From Pseudomonas mohnii (GTDB lineage: Bacteria > Pseudomonadota > Gammaproteobacteria > Pseudomonadales > Pseudomonadaceae), in NCBI RefSeq assembly GCF_900105115.1, contig NZ_FNRV01000001.1, forward strand, positions 2,458,501-2,522,500: a DNA stretch of 64,000 bases, written 5' to 3'. Below, in pieces: positions 31,853-39,869 of this stretch. The position numbers and the translations under genes were made by a program. Numbering within the stretch: position 1 is the first letter of the stretch; the number at the start of each line of letters is the position of its first letter. Under the pieces are notes generated by a model. It was not told the DNA's origin. It saw nothing but the letters and a program-made list of their open reading frames with translations, and searched no databases.

Positions 31853-31860
31853 AACAATAA
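31853..31860 (+). promoter_or_regulatory. AANAANAA motif in the mhpT leader
   Basis: AACAATAA, 15 bp before the ATG at 31875, within a stretch ACAACAATAAAA that recurs upstream of the porin gene. Confidence 0.5.
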
Positions 31861-31874
31861 AACGGGTATTTCCC

Positions 31875-33080
31875 ATGACATCGCTTAACGCCCTGACACC
31901 GTTATACATGGCACGGACCATCGGTCTGTGTTTCCTCGTTGCCCTGATGGAAGGCCTGGACCTGCAGGCCTCGGGGATCGCCGCCCAAGGTATGGCGGCG
32001 GCTTTCCAACTGGATAAATTACACATGGGCTGGGTCTTCAGCGCGGGCATTTTCGGCCTGCTGCCCGGTGCATTTCTCGGCGGTTTGCTGGCCGATCGCA
32101 TTGGCCGTAAACGTGTGCTGATGGCGTCGGTCGCCCTGTTCGGACTGTTCTCGCTGGTCACGACCATGGCCTGGGACTTCAACAGCCTGCTGGTTGCCCG
32201 CTGCCTCACGGGCGTCGGCCTGGGCGCCGCATTGCCTAACCTGATCGCGCTGAGCAGTGAAGTGGCTGGCCCGCGCCTGCGTGGCACGGCCGTGAGCCTG
32301 ATGTATTGCGGCGTGCCCCTGGGCGCAGCGCTGGCTGCAAGCATTGGCATTGCCCAACTGGCCGGTGGCTGGCAAGTGGTGTTCTACGTCGGCGGCGTCG
32401 TGCCGTTGCTGATCGTGCCACTGCTGGGACTTTATCTGCCGGAATCAGCGGCGTTTCGCAACGTCCGCGACGCCGCTCCGGTCGGCGTGGTCAGCGGCCT
32501 GTTCCGCAACGGCGCGGCATTGCCGACCGTGATGATCTGGGTCAGCTATTTCTTTACGCTCATGGTGGTTTACATCCTGATCAACTGGCTGCCGAGCCTA
32601 TTGATCGGCCAGGGCTTCAGTGGGGTTCAAGCAAGCTGGGTGATGCTGGCGCTGCAATTTGGCGCGGCGGCAGGCACGTTGTTGCTGGGCTGGGTCATGG
32701 ATCGTCTGCCGGCCTGGGCATTGTCGGCGTTGATTTACCTCGGCATTCTCGCGTCCCTGACCGCCCTGGGCATGGTCAGTCAATTGCAAAGCATGCTGGT
32801 GGCCGGCTTCGTCGCCGGTTTCTTCGCCACGGGCGGGCAATGTGTGCTGTATGCCTTGGCACCGCATTTCTATCGTCCGTCAATTCGCGCCACGGGTGTC
32901 GGCAGCGCCGTCGCCATCGGCCGGCTGGGCGCGATGAGCGGCCCGCTGGTGGCCGGCAAAATGCTGGCACTGGGCACTGGCACTACCGGCGTGATGATGG
33001 CCTCGGCACCGGGCATCGTCATGGCGGCGCTGGCGGTGTTTTACCTGTCAGTACGCCGCAACCGCTCCCCCGCTGACTGA
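31875..33080 (+). CDS. mhpT: MFS importer for 3-(3-hydroxyphenyl)propionate
   Basis: 401 aa with about 12 predicted membrane segments. It belongs to the aromatic acid:H+ symporter group: MEGLDLQASGIAAQGM in the first helix carries the conserved acidic residue, and the loop 2-3 signature GGLLADRIGRKRVL follows near residue 72. The start is the ATG at 31875. Position after mhpE matches E. coli mhpT. Confidence 0.9.
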   Translation: MTSLNALTPLYMARTIGLCFLVALMEGLDLQASGIAAQGMAAAFQLDKLHMGWVFSAGIFGLLPGAFLGGLLADRIGRKRVLMASVALFGLFSLVTTMAWDFNSLLVARCLTGVGLGAALPNLIALSSEVAGPRLRGTAVSLMYCGVPLGAALAASIGIAQLAGGWQVVFYVGGVVPLLIVPLLGLYLPESAAFRNVRDAAPVGVVSGLFRNGAALPTVMIWVSYFFTLMVVYILINWLPSLLIGQGFSGVQASWVMLALQFGAAAGTLLLGWVMDRLPAWALSALIYLGILASLTALGMVSQLQSMLVAGFVAGFFATGGQCVLYALAPHFYRPSIRATGVGSAVAIGRLGAMSGPLVAGKMLALGTGTTGVMMASAPGIVMAALAVFYLSVRRNRSPAD

Positions 33081-33097
33081 CTCATCCGCTCTCTTCC

Positions 33098-33120
33098 CCC
33101 CGCGCCTCGAAGGCGCGGGG
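33098..33120 (+). other. GC-rich hairpin between mhpT and the porin gene
   Basis: A perfect 9-bp stem CCCCGCGCC/GGCGCGGGG around a TCGAA loop, with no T-run. It may attenuate or protect the transcript ahead of the porin gene. Confidence 0.5.
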
Positions 33121-33132
33121 CGTTATCCCTAC

Positions 33133-33140
33133 AACAATAA
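33133..33140 (+). promoter_or_regulatory. AANAANAA motif in the porin leader
   Basis: AACAATAA, 15 bp before the ATG at 33155, in the same ACAACAATAAAA context and the same distance as before mhpT. Confidence 0.5.
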
Positions 33141-33154
33141 AAGTGAACACTGCC

Positions 33155-34426
33155 ATGCTCAGGAATTTTCTTCGGGCCTTCAGCGCCTGCACCTGCGTTT
33201 TGTCCATTGGCCAGGCTTGCGCCGCCGGTTTTGTCGACGACAGCCATGCCGATCTGGTGATGCGCAACTATTACTTCGATCGCAATTACATCAACGCCAC
33301 GCCTCAGGCGGCTGCTCGCGAGTGGGCGCAGGGCTTCATTCTCAATATGCGGTCGGGTTATACCGAAGGGCCTGTCGGCTTCGGCCTGGACGCCCAGGGA
33401 TTGCTGGGGGTGCGCCTGGACTCGTCGCCTGACCGTACCGGGACCGGCCTGCTGCCGTACGACCCCACCACCCGCGAGCCGGCCAGCGAATATTCGGAGC
33501 TGGGCCTGACTGCCAAGGCCCGGGCGTCGAAGAGCGAGTTGCAACTGGGTACCATCAGCACGTTTCTGCCTATCGCCTTTGCCAGCCCTACCCGCTTGCT
33601 GCCGCAGACCTTCCGCGGCACGTACCTCAAGTCCCAGGAAATCGACAACCTGACCCTGCATGCCGGCTGGCTCGATCGCATCAACCTGCGCGATTCCACC
33701 AACTACCAGAAAATGTCGGTAGCCTCGCCTAACGGCCGCTTCAATGGCGCTGCCGAATCCGACCGTTTTACCTTCCTCGGCGGCGACTATGCCTGGTCGC
33801 CGCAACTGACGCTGAAGTACTACCACGCCGAACTGGCTGACCTTTACCGCAAGGACTTCTTCGGCTTCGTCGACAATCGTCCGATCGGTCCCGGCAGCCT
33901 GAAAAGCGACTTCCGCCTGTTCGTCACTGGCGAGGACGGCGCGGCCAAGGCGGGCCCCGTGGACAACCGCAATGCGGCACTGATGCTGACCTATGCCTTG
34001 GGTGCCCACAAATTCGGTGCCGGCTACATGCAACTGACCGGCAAGACCGCAATGCCCTACCTGTTCGGCACCGAGCCGTTAGTCATCACCGAAGGCACGC
34101 TGAGCTCCGAGTTTCTTAACCCCAAGGAACGCAGCTGGCAGGTGCGCTATGACTACAACTTCATAGCCATTGGCCTGCCCGGGCTCAACGGCATGCTGCG
34201 CTATGTGAGTGGCGACAATATCGAGCTGCCCAAGCTGGGAGGCTCCAATCTGAAAGAGAGTGAGAAGGATATCGAGGTCAACTACGTGCTGCAGGGCACA
34301 CCCCTCAAAGGCCTGGCTCTGCGCGTGCGCAACGCGTGGTACCGCAATGATTTCGCCGCGCGGGCCAGTCACAGGGATGACAATGAGCTACGGGTAAACG
34401 TCGATTACACATGGAAGCTATGGTGA
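33155..34426 (+). CDS. OprD-family outer-membrane porin
   Basis: 423 aa from the ATG at 33155; a GTG at 33143 would add four residues. A signal peptide ends near QACAA, then GFVDDSHADLVMRNYYFDRNY, the OprD-family start. Repeated beta-strand patterns run to the terminal VNVDYTWKLW, with the C-terminal aromatic residue needed for BAM assembly. Located after the mhp transporter with the same A-rich leader, it probably lets aromatic acids such as phenylpropionates cross the outer membrane. Confidence 0.92.
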   Translation: MLRNFLRAFSACTCVLSIGQACAAGFVDDSHADLVMRNYYFDRNYINATPQAAAREWAQGFILNMRSGYTEGPVGFGLDAQGLLGVRLDSSPDRTGTGLLPYDPTTREPASEYSELGLTAKARASKSELQLGTISTFLPIAFASPTRLLPQTFRGTYLKSQEIDNLTLHAGWLDRINLRDSTNYQKMSVASPNGRFNGAAESDRFTFLGGDYAWSPQLTLKYYHAELADLYRKDFFGFVDNRPIGPGSLKSDFRLFVTGEDGAAKAGPVDNRNAALMLTYALGAHKFGAGYMQLTGKTAMPYLFGTEPLVITEGTLSSEFLNPKERSWQVRYDYNFIAIGLPGLNGMLRYVSGDNIELPKLGGSNLKESEKDIEVNYVLQGTPLKGLALRVRNAWYRNDFAARASHRDDNELRVNVDYTWKLW

Positions 34427-34516
34427 GCTCCCGTCCAGCGAATAGACGTGTGTTGAACGTTGCCACCCTGGCGAGAGCGGCCTGTCGAGCGCAAAGCAAC
34501 AGCCCTTGAAATGCAC

Positions 34517-34543
34517 GACGCCCGATGCACCGCATCGGGCGTC
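34517..34543. terminator. Strong hairpin between the porin gene and the Fsr-type MFS gene
   Basis: A perfect 12-bp stem GACGCCCGATGC/GCATCGGGCGTC with a 3-nt loop, between convergent genes. There is no T-tract on either side, so efficiency is uncertain. Confidence 0.6.
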
Positions 34544-34619
34544 AGGATGAAACAGGTGTAAACCTGCTTCACGACTGGACATGAAATACCGACCTGTTTG
34601 CCCGGCGGATCAGGTTGTA

Positions 34620-35837
34620 TCAGGCCTTTTTGGTTCGCGGCAAAAAAATCGCCAGGCCACCCAATAGCGGCAGGAACGAACACAGCCAATACACGTATTC
34701 GATACCGCGAATATCCGCCAGATGGCCCAGTAATGCCGCACCAATACCACCAAACCCGAACATCAGACCGAAGAACACCCCGGCAATCATCCCCACATTA
34801 CCCGGGACCAGTTCCTGGGCGTACACCACGATGGCCGAGAACGCCGAAGCCAGAATGAAACCGATGACCACGCTGAGAATGCTGGTCCAGAACAGATCGA
34901 CGTGCGGCAAAACCAGGGTGAACGGCGCGACACCCAGGATCGAAACCCAGATCACCGCCTTGCGCCCGATCTTGTCGCCGATCGGTCCACCGAAGAAGGT
35001 CCCCGCCGCGACCGCACCGAGAAACAGGAACAGGTGCAGTTGCGAACTGGCCACCGACAGATCGAACTTTTCGATCAGGTAAAAGGTGAAGTAACTGGTG
35101 AAACTGGCCATGTAGAAATACTTGGAGAACACCAGCAGACCCAGCACCACCAACGCACTGATTACCCTGCCCCTGGACAAGCCATGCGTCGCGGCCTGAC
35201 CCTGTTTGAGCTTGAACAGACTCAAGTGATTGGCGTACCAGCGGCTGATCCGGTAGAGCACGAACAGCGCAAACACGGCGAACAGACCGAACCAGGCCAC
35301 GTGCCCCTGGCCATAGGGAATGATGATCGCTGCCGCCAGCAAGGGACCGAAGGCCGAGCCTGCGTTGCCGCCGACCTGAAAGGTCGATTGCGCCAGCCCG
35401 AACCGCCCGCCCGAGGCCAGTCGCGCCACGCGCGAAGCCTCCGGGTGAAAGGTCGAGGAGCCGATACCGATCAGCCCCGCCGCCAGCAGAATCAACGGAA
35501 AGCTGCCGACCACCGACATCATCAGAATCCCGACCAGGGTGCAGACAGTGCCGGCGGGCAATAGCCATGGCTTGGGATGGCGATCGGTGTGATAACCGAC
35601 CCAAGGCTGCAATAGCGAAGCGGTCAGTTGAAACGTCAGGGTGATCAAGCCGACCTGGGTGAACGTCAGGCCGTAATTGGCCTTGAGCATTGGATAAATC
35701 GACGGCAATACCGACTGGATCAGATCATTGATCAGGTGCGCCAGCGCGACTGCGCCGATGATTCGCATGACCAGAGGACTGCTTTGTGAAGGAGCAGGCG
35801 CCGATGCAGCGGCGGACTGAACATTGCTGATAGCCAT
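34620..35837 (-). CDS. MFS exporter of the fosmidomycin-resistance (Fsr) type
   Basis: 405 aa with about 12 membrane segments. The block AHLINDLIQSVLPSIYPMLKANYGLTFTQVG and IGSSTFHPEASRVARLASGGRFGLAQSTFQVGGN are typical of Fsr-like exporters, which expel fosmidomycin in E. coli. The natural substrate is unknown. It is convergent with the porin gene and stands alone. The N-terminal 20 residues are Ser/Ala-rich and probably disordered. Confidence 0.85.
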   Translation of the reverse strand: MAISNVQSAAASAPAPSQSSPLVMRIIGAVALAHLINDLIQSVLPSIYPMLKANYGLTFTQVGLITLTFQLTASLLQPWVGYHTDRHPKPWLLPAGTVCTLVGILMMSVVGSFPLILLAAGLIGIGSSTFHPEASRVARLASGGRFGLAQSTFQVGGNAGSAFGPLLAAAIIIPYGQGHVAWFGLFAVFALFVLYRISRWYANHLSLFKLKQGQAATHGLSRGRVISALVVLGLLVFSKYFYMASFTSYFTFYLIEKFDLSVASSQLHLFLFLGAVAAGTFFGGPIGDKIGRKAVIWVSILGVAPFTLVLPHVDLFWTSILSVVIGFILASAFSAIVVYAQELVPGNVGMIAGVFFGLMFGFGGIGAALLGHLADIRGIEYVYWLCSFLPLLGGLAIFLPRTKKA

Positions 35838-36169
35838 GAGAATTTCCGGACAACAAGTAAGTGCGCACAGGCAGGTGCGTCAATGTGCCATTTTTCGGTG
35901 CGACAGCGCCATCCCCTTAGCCTGCTAACGACTTTTATATTCATCGGAAAGACGGTGATAGCCCAACGCCATGGTCTGAATCTTGCCTCGCTCTTGCGCT
36001 TCAACGCGGCCCCTTACAAAGGGGACCGAGAATGGGAAGTTTCACCACAGAGTTGGCTTACACAGCTGGCAAAGGTGAACTTTCGAGGCCGTTTACGGGG
36101 ACACAGGTCGCGGTCGCAAAGACCTCGATACACGCCGATGGCGCGTGGTGTCCGAAGGAGTCATGGGGC
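35838..36169. other. 332-bp intergenic region before the chemoreceptor gene
   Basis: I see no convincing gene here. There is a small CCCCTT-ACA-AAGGGG hairpin near 36011-36025 and a weak sigma-28-like -10 (GCCGAT near 36136) without a good -35. A longer in-frame reading from 36032 lacks protein-like composition and is not used. A GGAG ribosome site ends at 36160. Confidence 0.4.
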
Positions 36170-38227
36170 ATGCAGGCTTTTTTATCACCGGGGATCAGGC
36201 TGCTGGGGCGCTTTGGCTTCGCACGCAAATTTCAGCTGTTGTTTCTGCTGTTTATCCTGCCGCTGGCCGGCAGTCTATGGATGATTGGTCTGGACTACCG
36301 AGACAAACTGAACCTGATCTCCGGCGAACGGGCCGGGGTTCGCCAGTTACTCGCCCTCGATGCGCTCGATAACCTGCTGGAGGCCCAGCGTGACCGTGCC
36401 GCTCGCTGGCGCGCCACCGAAACCAATCGCCAGCCAACGCCGGCAACCCTCAGCGCCATGGCCGCATTCGACGCGGTCCAGCCTGCTGTCGCCCAAGCCA
36501 CCTCAGCACTGAACAGCGCCCTGCAAAAGGAGGGCGCGGAAGGCGAAACCCTGACCCGTTTTCAAGCGCTGCAAAATGCCCTCAACGGCCTGGACTCGAA
36601 GAGCCTGAGCAGCGTCGGATGGTGGCCGGATGGCTATGATCGCTTCACCAACGCCCTGAGCGCCCTGCAAGCCTTGCGCGAACAGATCGCCATGGATAAT
36701 CGCCTGACGCTGGCCCCCTGGCTGGAAACCTACCTGCTGACGCAGATCTCCACCCAGCACGCGCCCGACCTGATCGAACGCGTCGGCCGCCTGGCCAGTG
36801 TCGGTCAGGCCTCGGTGGTGTCCGGGCAATTCACGCTGCAAAGTCGCCTGCAACTGCGCGACTTGCGCAGCCGCATTGGCGATGCCCGGGAACAACTGGT
36901 CAAGACGGCAGGTTTACTTGAAGCGCGGCTGCCCAGCGCCCTGCAAGCCTGGGCCGGGCAATACCATGACAGCCTCAAGCATCTCGACGCCGGCCTGAAA
37001 GTCCTGGACGACGGTGTGTTCGGTGGCAGCATCACCCTCAAGCCCGAAGAGTTCGAACGCAGCCTCGATGCGCTGCTTTCCGACCTCGCCGCACTGCGCC
37101 AGCAATCGTTGGTTTCACTGGATCATCGCCTGGATGACTACCAGGGTTCGGCCATACGCCAGTTCATTGTGGCGGCGAGCATACTGGGCTGCCTGCTGCT
37201 GGCAGCGCTGTACCTGTTCATCTGTTTGCAGGCGTCGATCCGCCGCAGCGCCAGCGGTATCACCTTGCTGGCCGAGGCCTTGCGCGATGGCAACCTGAGC
37301 TTGCAGGTGCCAGTGCACGGCCGCGACGAACTGGCAGCCATCAGCACCGCCCTCAACGTTGCAGTGGTGCAATTGCGCGCCAGCCTGCTGGGGGTCGATC
37401 ACGAAACCCTGCAACTGAGCAACGCCGTGCAAACCCTCAACCATCACTCCGCCGACGCCTTGGGCGAGGTCGAAACCCAGCAACTGCAAATCAGCCAGAT
37501 TGCGGCGGCGGCGACACAACTGGCCGCGACCTCCCAAGGGGTTTCCGACAGCTGCGAACGAGCGTCCGGCAGCGCCCAGCAAACTCAGCGTATCGCCGCC
37601 GACAGCAGCCGTGACAGCCAACGCACGACGGCCAGCATCCAACAACTCAATCAACGCCTGAATGACACGGCGGCGGCGCTGGGGCGGGTCAGTGAGCAGG
37701 GGCAACAGATTCAACTGGTGGTCGATACCATTCGCGGCGTCGCCGAACAGACCAACCTGCTGGCGCTCAATGCCGCCATCGAAGCGGCTCGCGCCGGCGA
37801 ACAGGGTCGCGGTTTTGCCGTGGTGGCCGATGAAGTGCGCAGCCTGTCGCAACGCACCCAGTCTTCGACTGCGCAAATCGCCGGCACCGTCGACAGCCTG
37901 CGTAGCACCGTGAACGAAGCCGTCAGCCTGATGGAAGCGGCCTGCGGGCAGGCTCAGACCGATGCGCAAGCCGTCACCCGCCTCGGCGAACGATTGGGGG
38001 AAATTGCCAGCGCCGTTCAGGGGGTCACCGACACCCTGGCGCAGATCGCCACGGCGGTCGATGAGCAAGCGAGCACCGCCGATGAAGTCAGCGGCAACAT
38101 CCAGCAAGTCGATCAGGCGGCGGTCCGCTTGCTCGAAGGCGCTCGGGCCGTGAACCTTGCGGCAGACACCTTGAGCCAGGGCAGCAAGGCTTTGAGCGCC
38201 AATACCGGCAGATTTCAGCTCAAATGA
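36170..38227 (+). CDS. Methyl-accepting chemotaxis protein (transmembrane)
   Basis: 685 aa from the ATG at 36170 (MQAFLSPGIRLLGRFGFARKF), chosen for its ribosome site. A first membrane segment (LLFLLFILPLAGSLWMIG, about 23-40) is followed by a long helical periplasmic domain of about 290 residues, a second segment (FIVAASILGCLLLAALYLFICL, about 334-355), a HAMP region and the MCP signalling domain. The hairpin tip [32 protein letters not shown] is conserved. The ligand is unknown; the all-helical sensor resembles HBM/4HB types. It stands alone. Confidence 0.93.
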   Translation: MQAFLSPGIRLLGRFGFARKFQLLFLLFILPLAGSLWMIGLDYRDKLNLISGERAGVRQLLALDALDNLLEAQRDRAARWRATETNRQPTPATLSAMAAFDAVQPAVAQATSALNSALQKEGAEGETLTRFQALQNALNGLDSKSLSSVGWWPDGYDRFTNALSALQALREQIAMDNRLTLAPWLETYLLTQISTQHAPDLIERVGRLASVGQASVVSGQFTLQSRLQLRDLRSRIGDAREQLVKTAGLLEARLPSALQAWAGQYHDSLKHLDAGLKVLDDGVFGGSITLKPEEFERSLDALLSDLAALRQQSLVSLDHRLDDYQGSAIRQFIVAASILGCLLLAALYLFICLQASIRRSASGITLLAEALRDGNLSLQVPVHGRDELAAISTALNVAVVQLRASLLGVDHETLQLSNAVQTLNHHSADALGEVETQQLQISQIAAAATQLAATSQGVSDSCERASGSAQQTQRIAADSSRDSQRTTASIQQLNQRLNDTAAALGRVSEQGQQIQLVVDTIRGVAEQTNLLALNAAIEAARAGEQGRGFAVVADEVRSLSQRTQSSTAQIAGTVDSLRSTVNEAVSLMEAACGQAQTDAQAVTRLGERLGEIASAVQGVTDTLAQIATAVDEQASTADEVSGNIQQVDQAAVRLLEGARAVNLAADTLSQGSKALSANTGRFQLK

Positions 38228-38235
38228 TGCCCTCC

Positions 38236-38259
38236 CCTGACCCGTTTTTTCGGGTCAGG
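38236..38259 (+). terminator. Hairpin after the chemoreceptor gene
   Basis: CCTGACCCG, a T6 loop, CGGGTCAGG: a 9-bp stem. The T-run is in the loop rather than after the stem, so termination is uncertain. Confidence 0.5.
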
Positions 38260-38303
38260 AGGATAAGCGGTTGAAAGCGTAGAGAAATATTTTAGATTTA
38301 TGC

Positions 38304-38332
38304 TTGACGCATCCCCGTTACCGGTGAATAAT
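38304..38332 (+). promoter_or_regulatory. Promoter of tRNA-Met
   Basis: TTGACG (38304-38309), 17-bp spacer, AATAAT (38327-38332), 5/6 at both hexamers, ending 11 bp before the tRNA. Confidence 0.8.
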
Positions 38333-38343
38333 GCGCGCCACTT

Positions 38344-38420
38344 GGCTACATAGCTCAGTTGGTTAGAGCATAGCATTCATAATGCTGGGGTCCGGGGTTC
38401 AAGTCCCTGTGTAGCCACCA
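38344..38420 (+). tRNA. tRNA-Met (elongator, anticodon CAT)
   Basis: 77 nt with encoded CCA. Acceptor arms GGCTACA/TGTAGCC, anticodon loop TTCATAA on stem TAGCA/TGCTG. The paired 1-72 position and overall match to E. coli elongator tRNA-Met exclude initiator tRNA. Confidence 0.95.
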
Positions 38421-38429
38421 AGTACTAAA

Positions 38430-38460
38430 AACGGCTTACCGCAAGGTAAGCCGTTTTTTT
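38430..38460 (+). terminator. Terminator of tRNA-Met
   Basis: An 11-bp stem (AACGGCTTACC/GGTAAGCCGTT) with a GCAA tetraloop and a T7 tail. Confidence 0.95.
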
Positions 38461-38482
38461 ATGCCTGCTTTTTATGCCTGCC

Positions 38483-38580
38483 GTAGGAGCGAGCTTGCTT
38501 GCGATGGTCGTCAACGATGACGCGGCGAGCCTGATACCCCGCAGCGTCTTTGGATTCATCGCGAGCAGGCTCGCTCCTAC
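38483..38580. repeat. REP doublet (REPIN-like)
   Basis: GTAGGAGCGAGCTTGCTTGC at the left end and the inverted GCGAGCAGGCTCGCTCCTAC at the right, 98 bp in total, facing each other. This is the GTAG-type REP of fluorescent pseudomonads, mobilised by RAYT transposases. It sits between the tRNA terminator and the convergent DUF2817 gene. Confidence 0.85.
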
Positions 38581-38594
38581 ATAAAACAGCGGCC

Positions 38595-39704
38595 TCAGAC
38601 TCGAACCGTCGCCAACGCCGACAACGCCCGCTCCCATATCTGCCAGGTGCGCAGCCACACCATCGCCTGCCAGTCGTTGTCGGCCGGATAGAACTGTTCC
38701 AGCAGATTCAATTTGATCTGCCGCCCCACCGCGTCGGCGGGATTGCCGTGCAGATGAAGCCAGTGATCGTCCCGCAGATGACGATGCACCTGCGGCCCCG
38801 GATACGTTCCGCACTCAATGACGAATGGCATCGACCGCACCTGCGGCAGGGCATTGATCAATGCCTGCGAGGTGTAGCCAGTCGCGGTGGCCGCCACACC
38901 GGTTTCACTCAGGGTGTCGGCACCGGTGTGCAGGGTGTAGAGCCACGGACCATAAAGCGCCTGCGCATCGGCCAGCGCCGGATAGGCTGCTTCGGTAATC
39001 GTCAGCAGCATCGGATGACCGTATTCGCCGGCACCGGTGTGCAAGTCGAAACACATGGCGACATCGGCATGGGCGACATGCTTCTGGATGATCTGGTGCA
39101 ACGTGCGATTCGACCAGCTCGGCGCGAGCCCGCCATAGAACAACCCATCGGGATGCGCATGCTGCCCGCCTTCGACAATCGACATGACCGCCGGCCAGCC
39201 GTGTTCGCGAATCTGCGCATCCAGCAAGGCGTCCGTGCGCTCACGCTCGGGACCTTGCAACTGGGTGCAGGCGTAGATTTCGTGCAACCCCTCATACGCC
39301 TGGTTATCCGGCAGCGGTCGTTCGAAGTTCAGGTGATTGCGGTTCAGGTCGATGTTGTCTTCGTTGACCCGACGCAGCCACGCCGTCCCCCAGGGGTTGA
39401 TCAGATGGATCATCACCACGGCGACATCGGCCGGCAGCGAACGCTTGCCGAGCTCCTGCAGCCACTTGATCTGACACCCCGAGCCATAGAAGCCCTCGAC
39501 CCCATGGGTGCCGCTGAGCGCGATCAGCAGACGCTTGGCGCCGGGATCGCCGAGGACCGCCACATCGGTGCTCAAGGCCTCGCCGAAGGGGCCTGTGAGC
39601 GGGTGTGGATACTCGGTCAGCGTCGCCCCGGCCGTGGTGGCCGCCGCGAGGAATTGTTCACGCTGGGAGCGGTAGCTTGGCTGGGACGGGAACTCGGTCT
39701 GCAT
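38595..39704 (-). CDS. DUF2817 (M14-like) metallopeptidase family protein
   Basis: 369 aa from the ATG at 39704 (MQTEFPSQPSY), which has AGAGG upstream; an in-frame longer start adds 21 unlikely residues. The putative zinc site SGTHGVEGFYGSG (HxxE) near residue 67 and MCFDLHTGAGEYG near 200 match the M14 carboxypeptidase-like DUF2817 family. LINPWGTAWLRRVNEDNIDLNRN is also characteristic. No substrate is known. It is divergent from ggt, a peptide-processing enzyme. Confidence 0.87.
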   Translation of the reverse strand: MQTEFPSQPSYRSQREQFLAAATTAGATLTEYPHPLTGPFGEALSTDVAVLGDPGAKRLLIALSGTHGVEGFYGSGCQIKWLQELGKRSLPADVAVVMIHLINPWGTAWLRRVNEDNIDLNRNHLNFERPLPDNQAYEGLHEIYACTQLQGPERERTDALLDAQIREHGWPAVMSIVEGGQHAHPDGLFYGGLAPSWSNRTLHQIIQKHVAHADVAMCFDLHTGAGEYGHPMLLTITEAAYPALADAQALYGPWLYTLHTGADTLSETGVAATATGYTSQALINALPQVRSMPFVIECGTYPGPQVHRHLRDDHWLHLHGNPADAVGRQIKLNLLEQFYPADNDWQAMVWLRTWQIWERALSALATVRV

Positions 39705-39869
39705 GTCTGCCTCTTGTTGATCTTCTGGCCTGCGTGGTGGCATCGACCCTACAGAAAATCCATCCAATGATGAAGGATAAAAGCGTCCTGGCCGTGGGAC
39801 ACGTTTGCGTTACCGGGTGGTGGCCGATAAAGTCCACCAACCCTTTATCCCACGGACGGAGTGCCCCGC

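Noticed and set aside
36133..36141. Sigma-28 promoter for the chemoreceptor (GCCGAT)
   Set aside because: The -35 position lacks a TAAA-like sequence at the right distance.
36032..36169. N-terminal extension of the chemoreceptor
   Set aside because: The extra 46 residues precede the natural membrane-anchor start, and a good ribosome site lies just before 36170.
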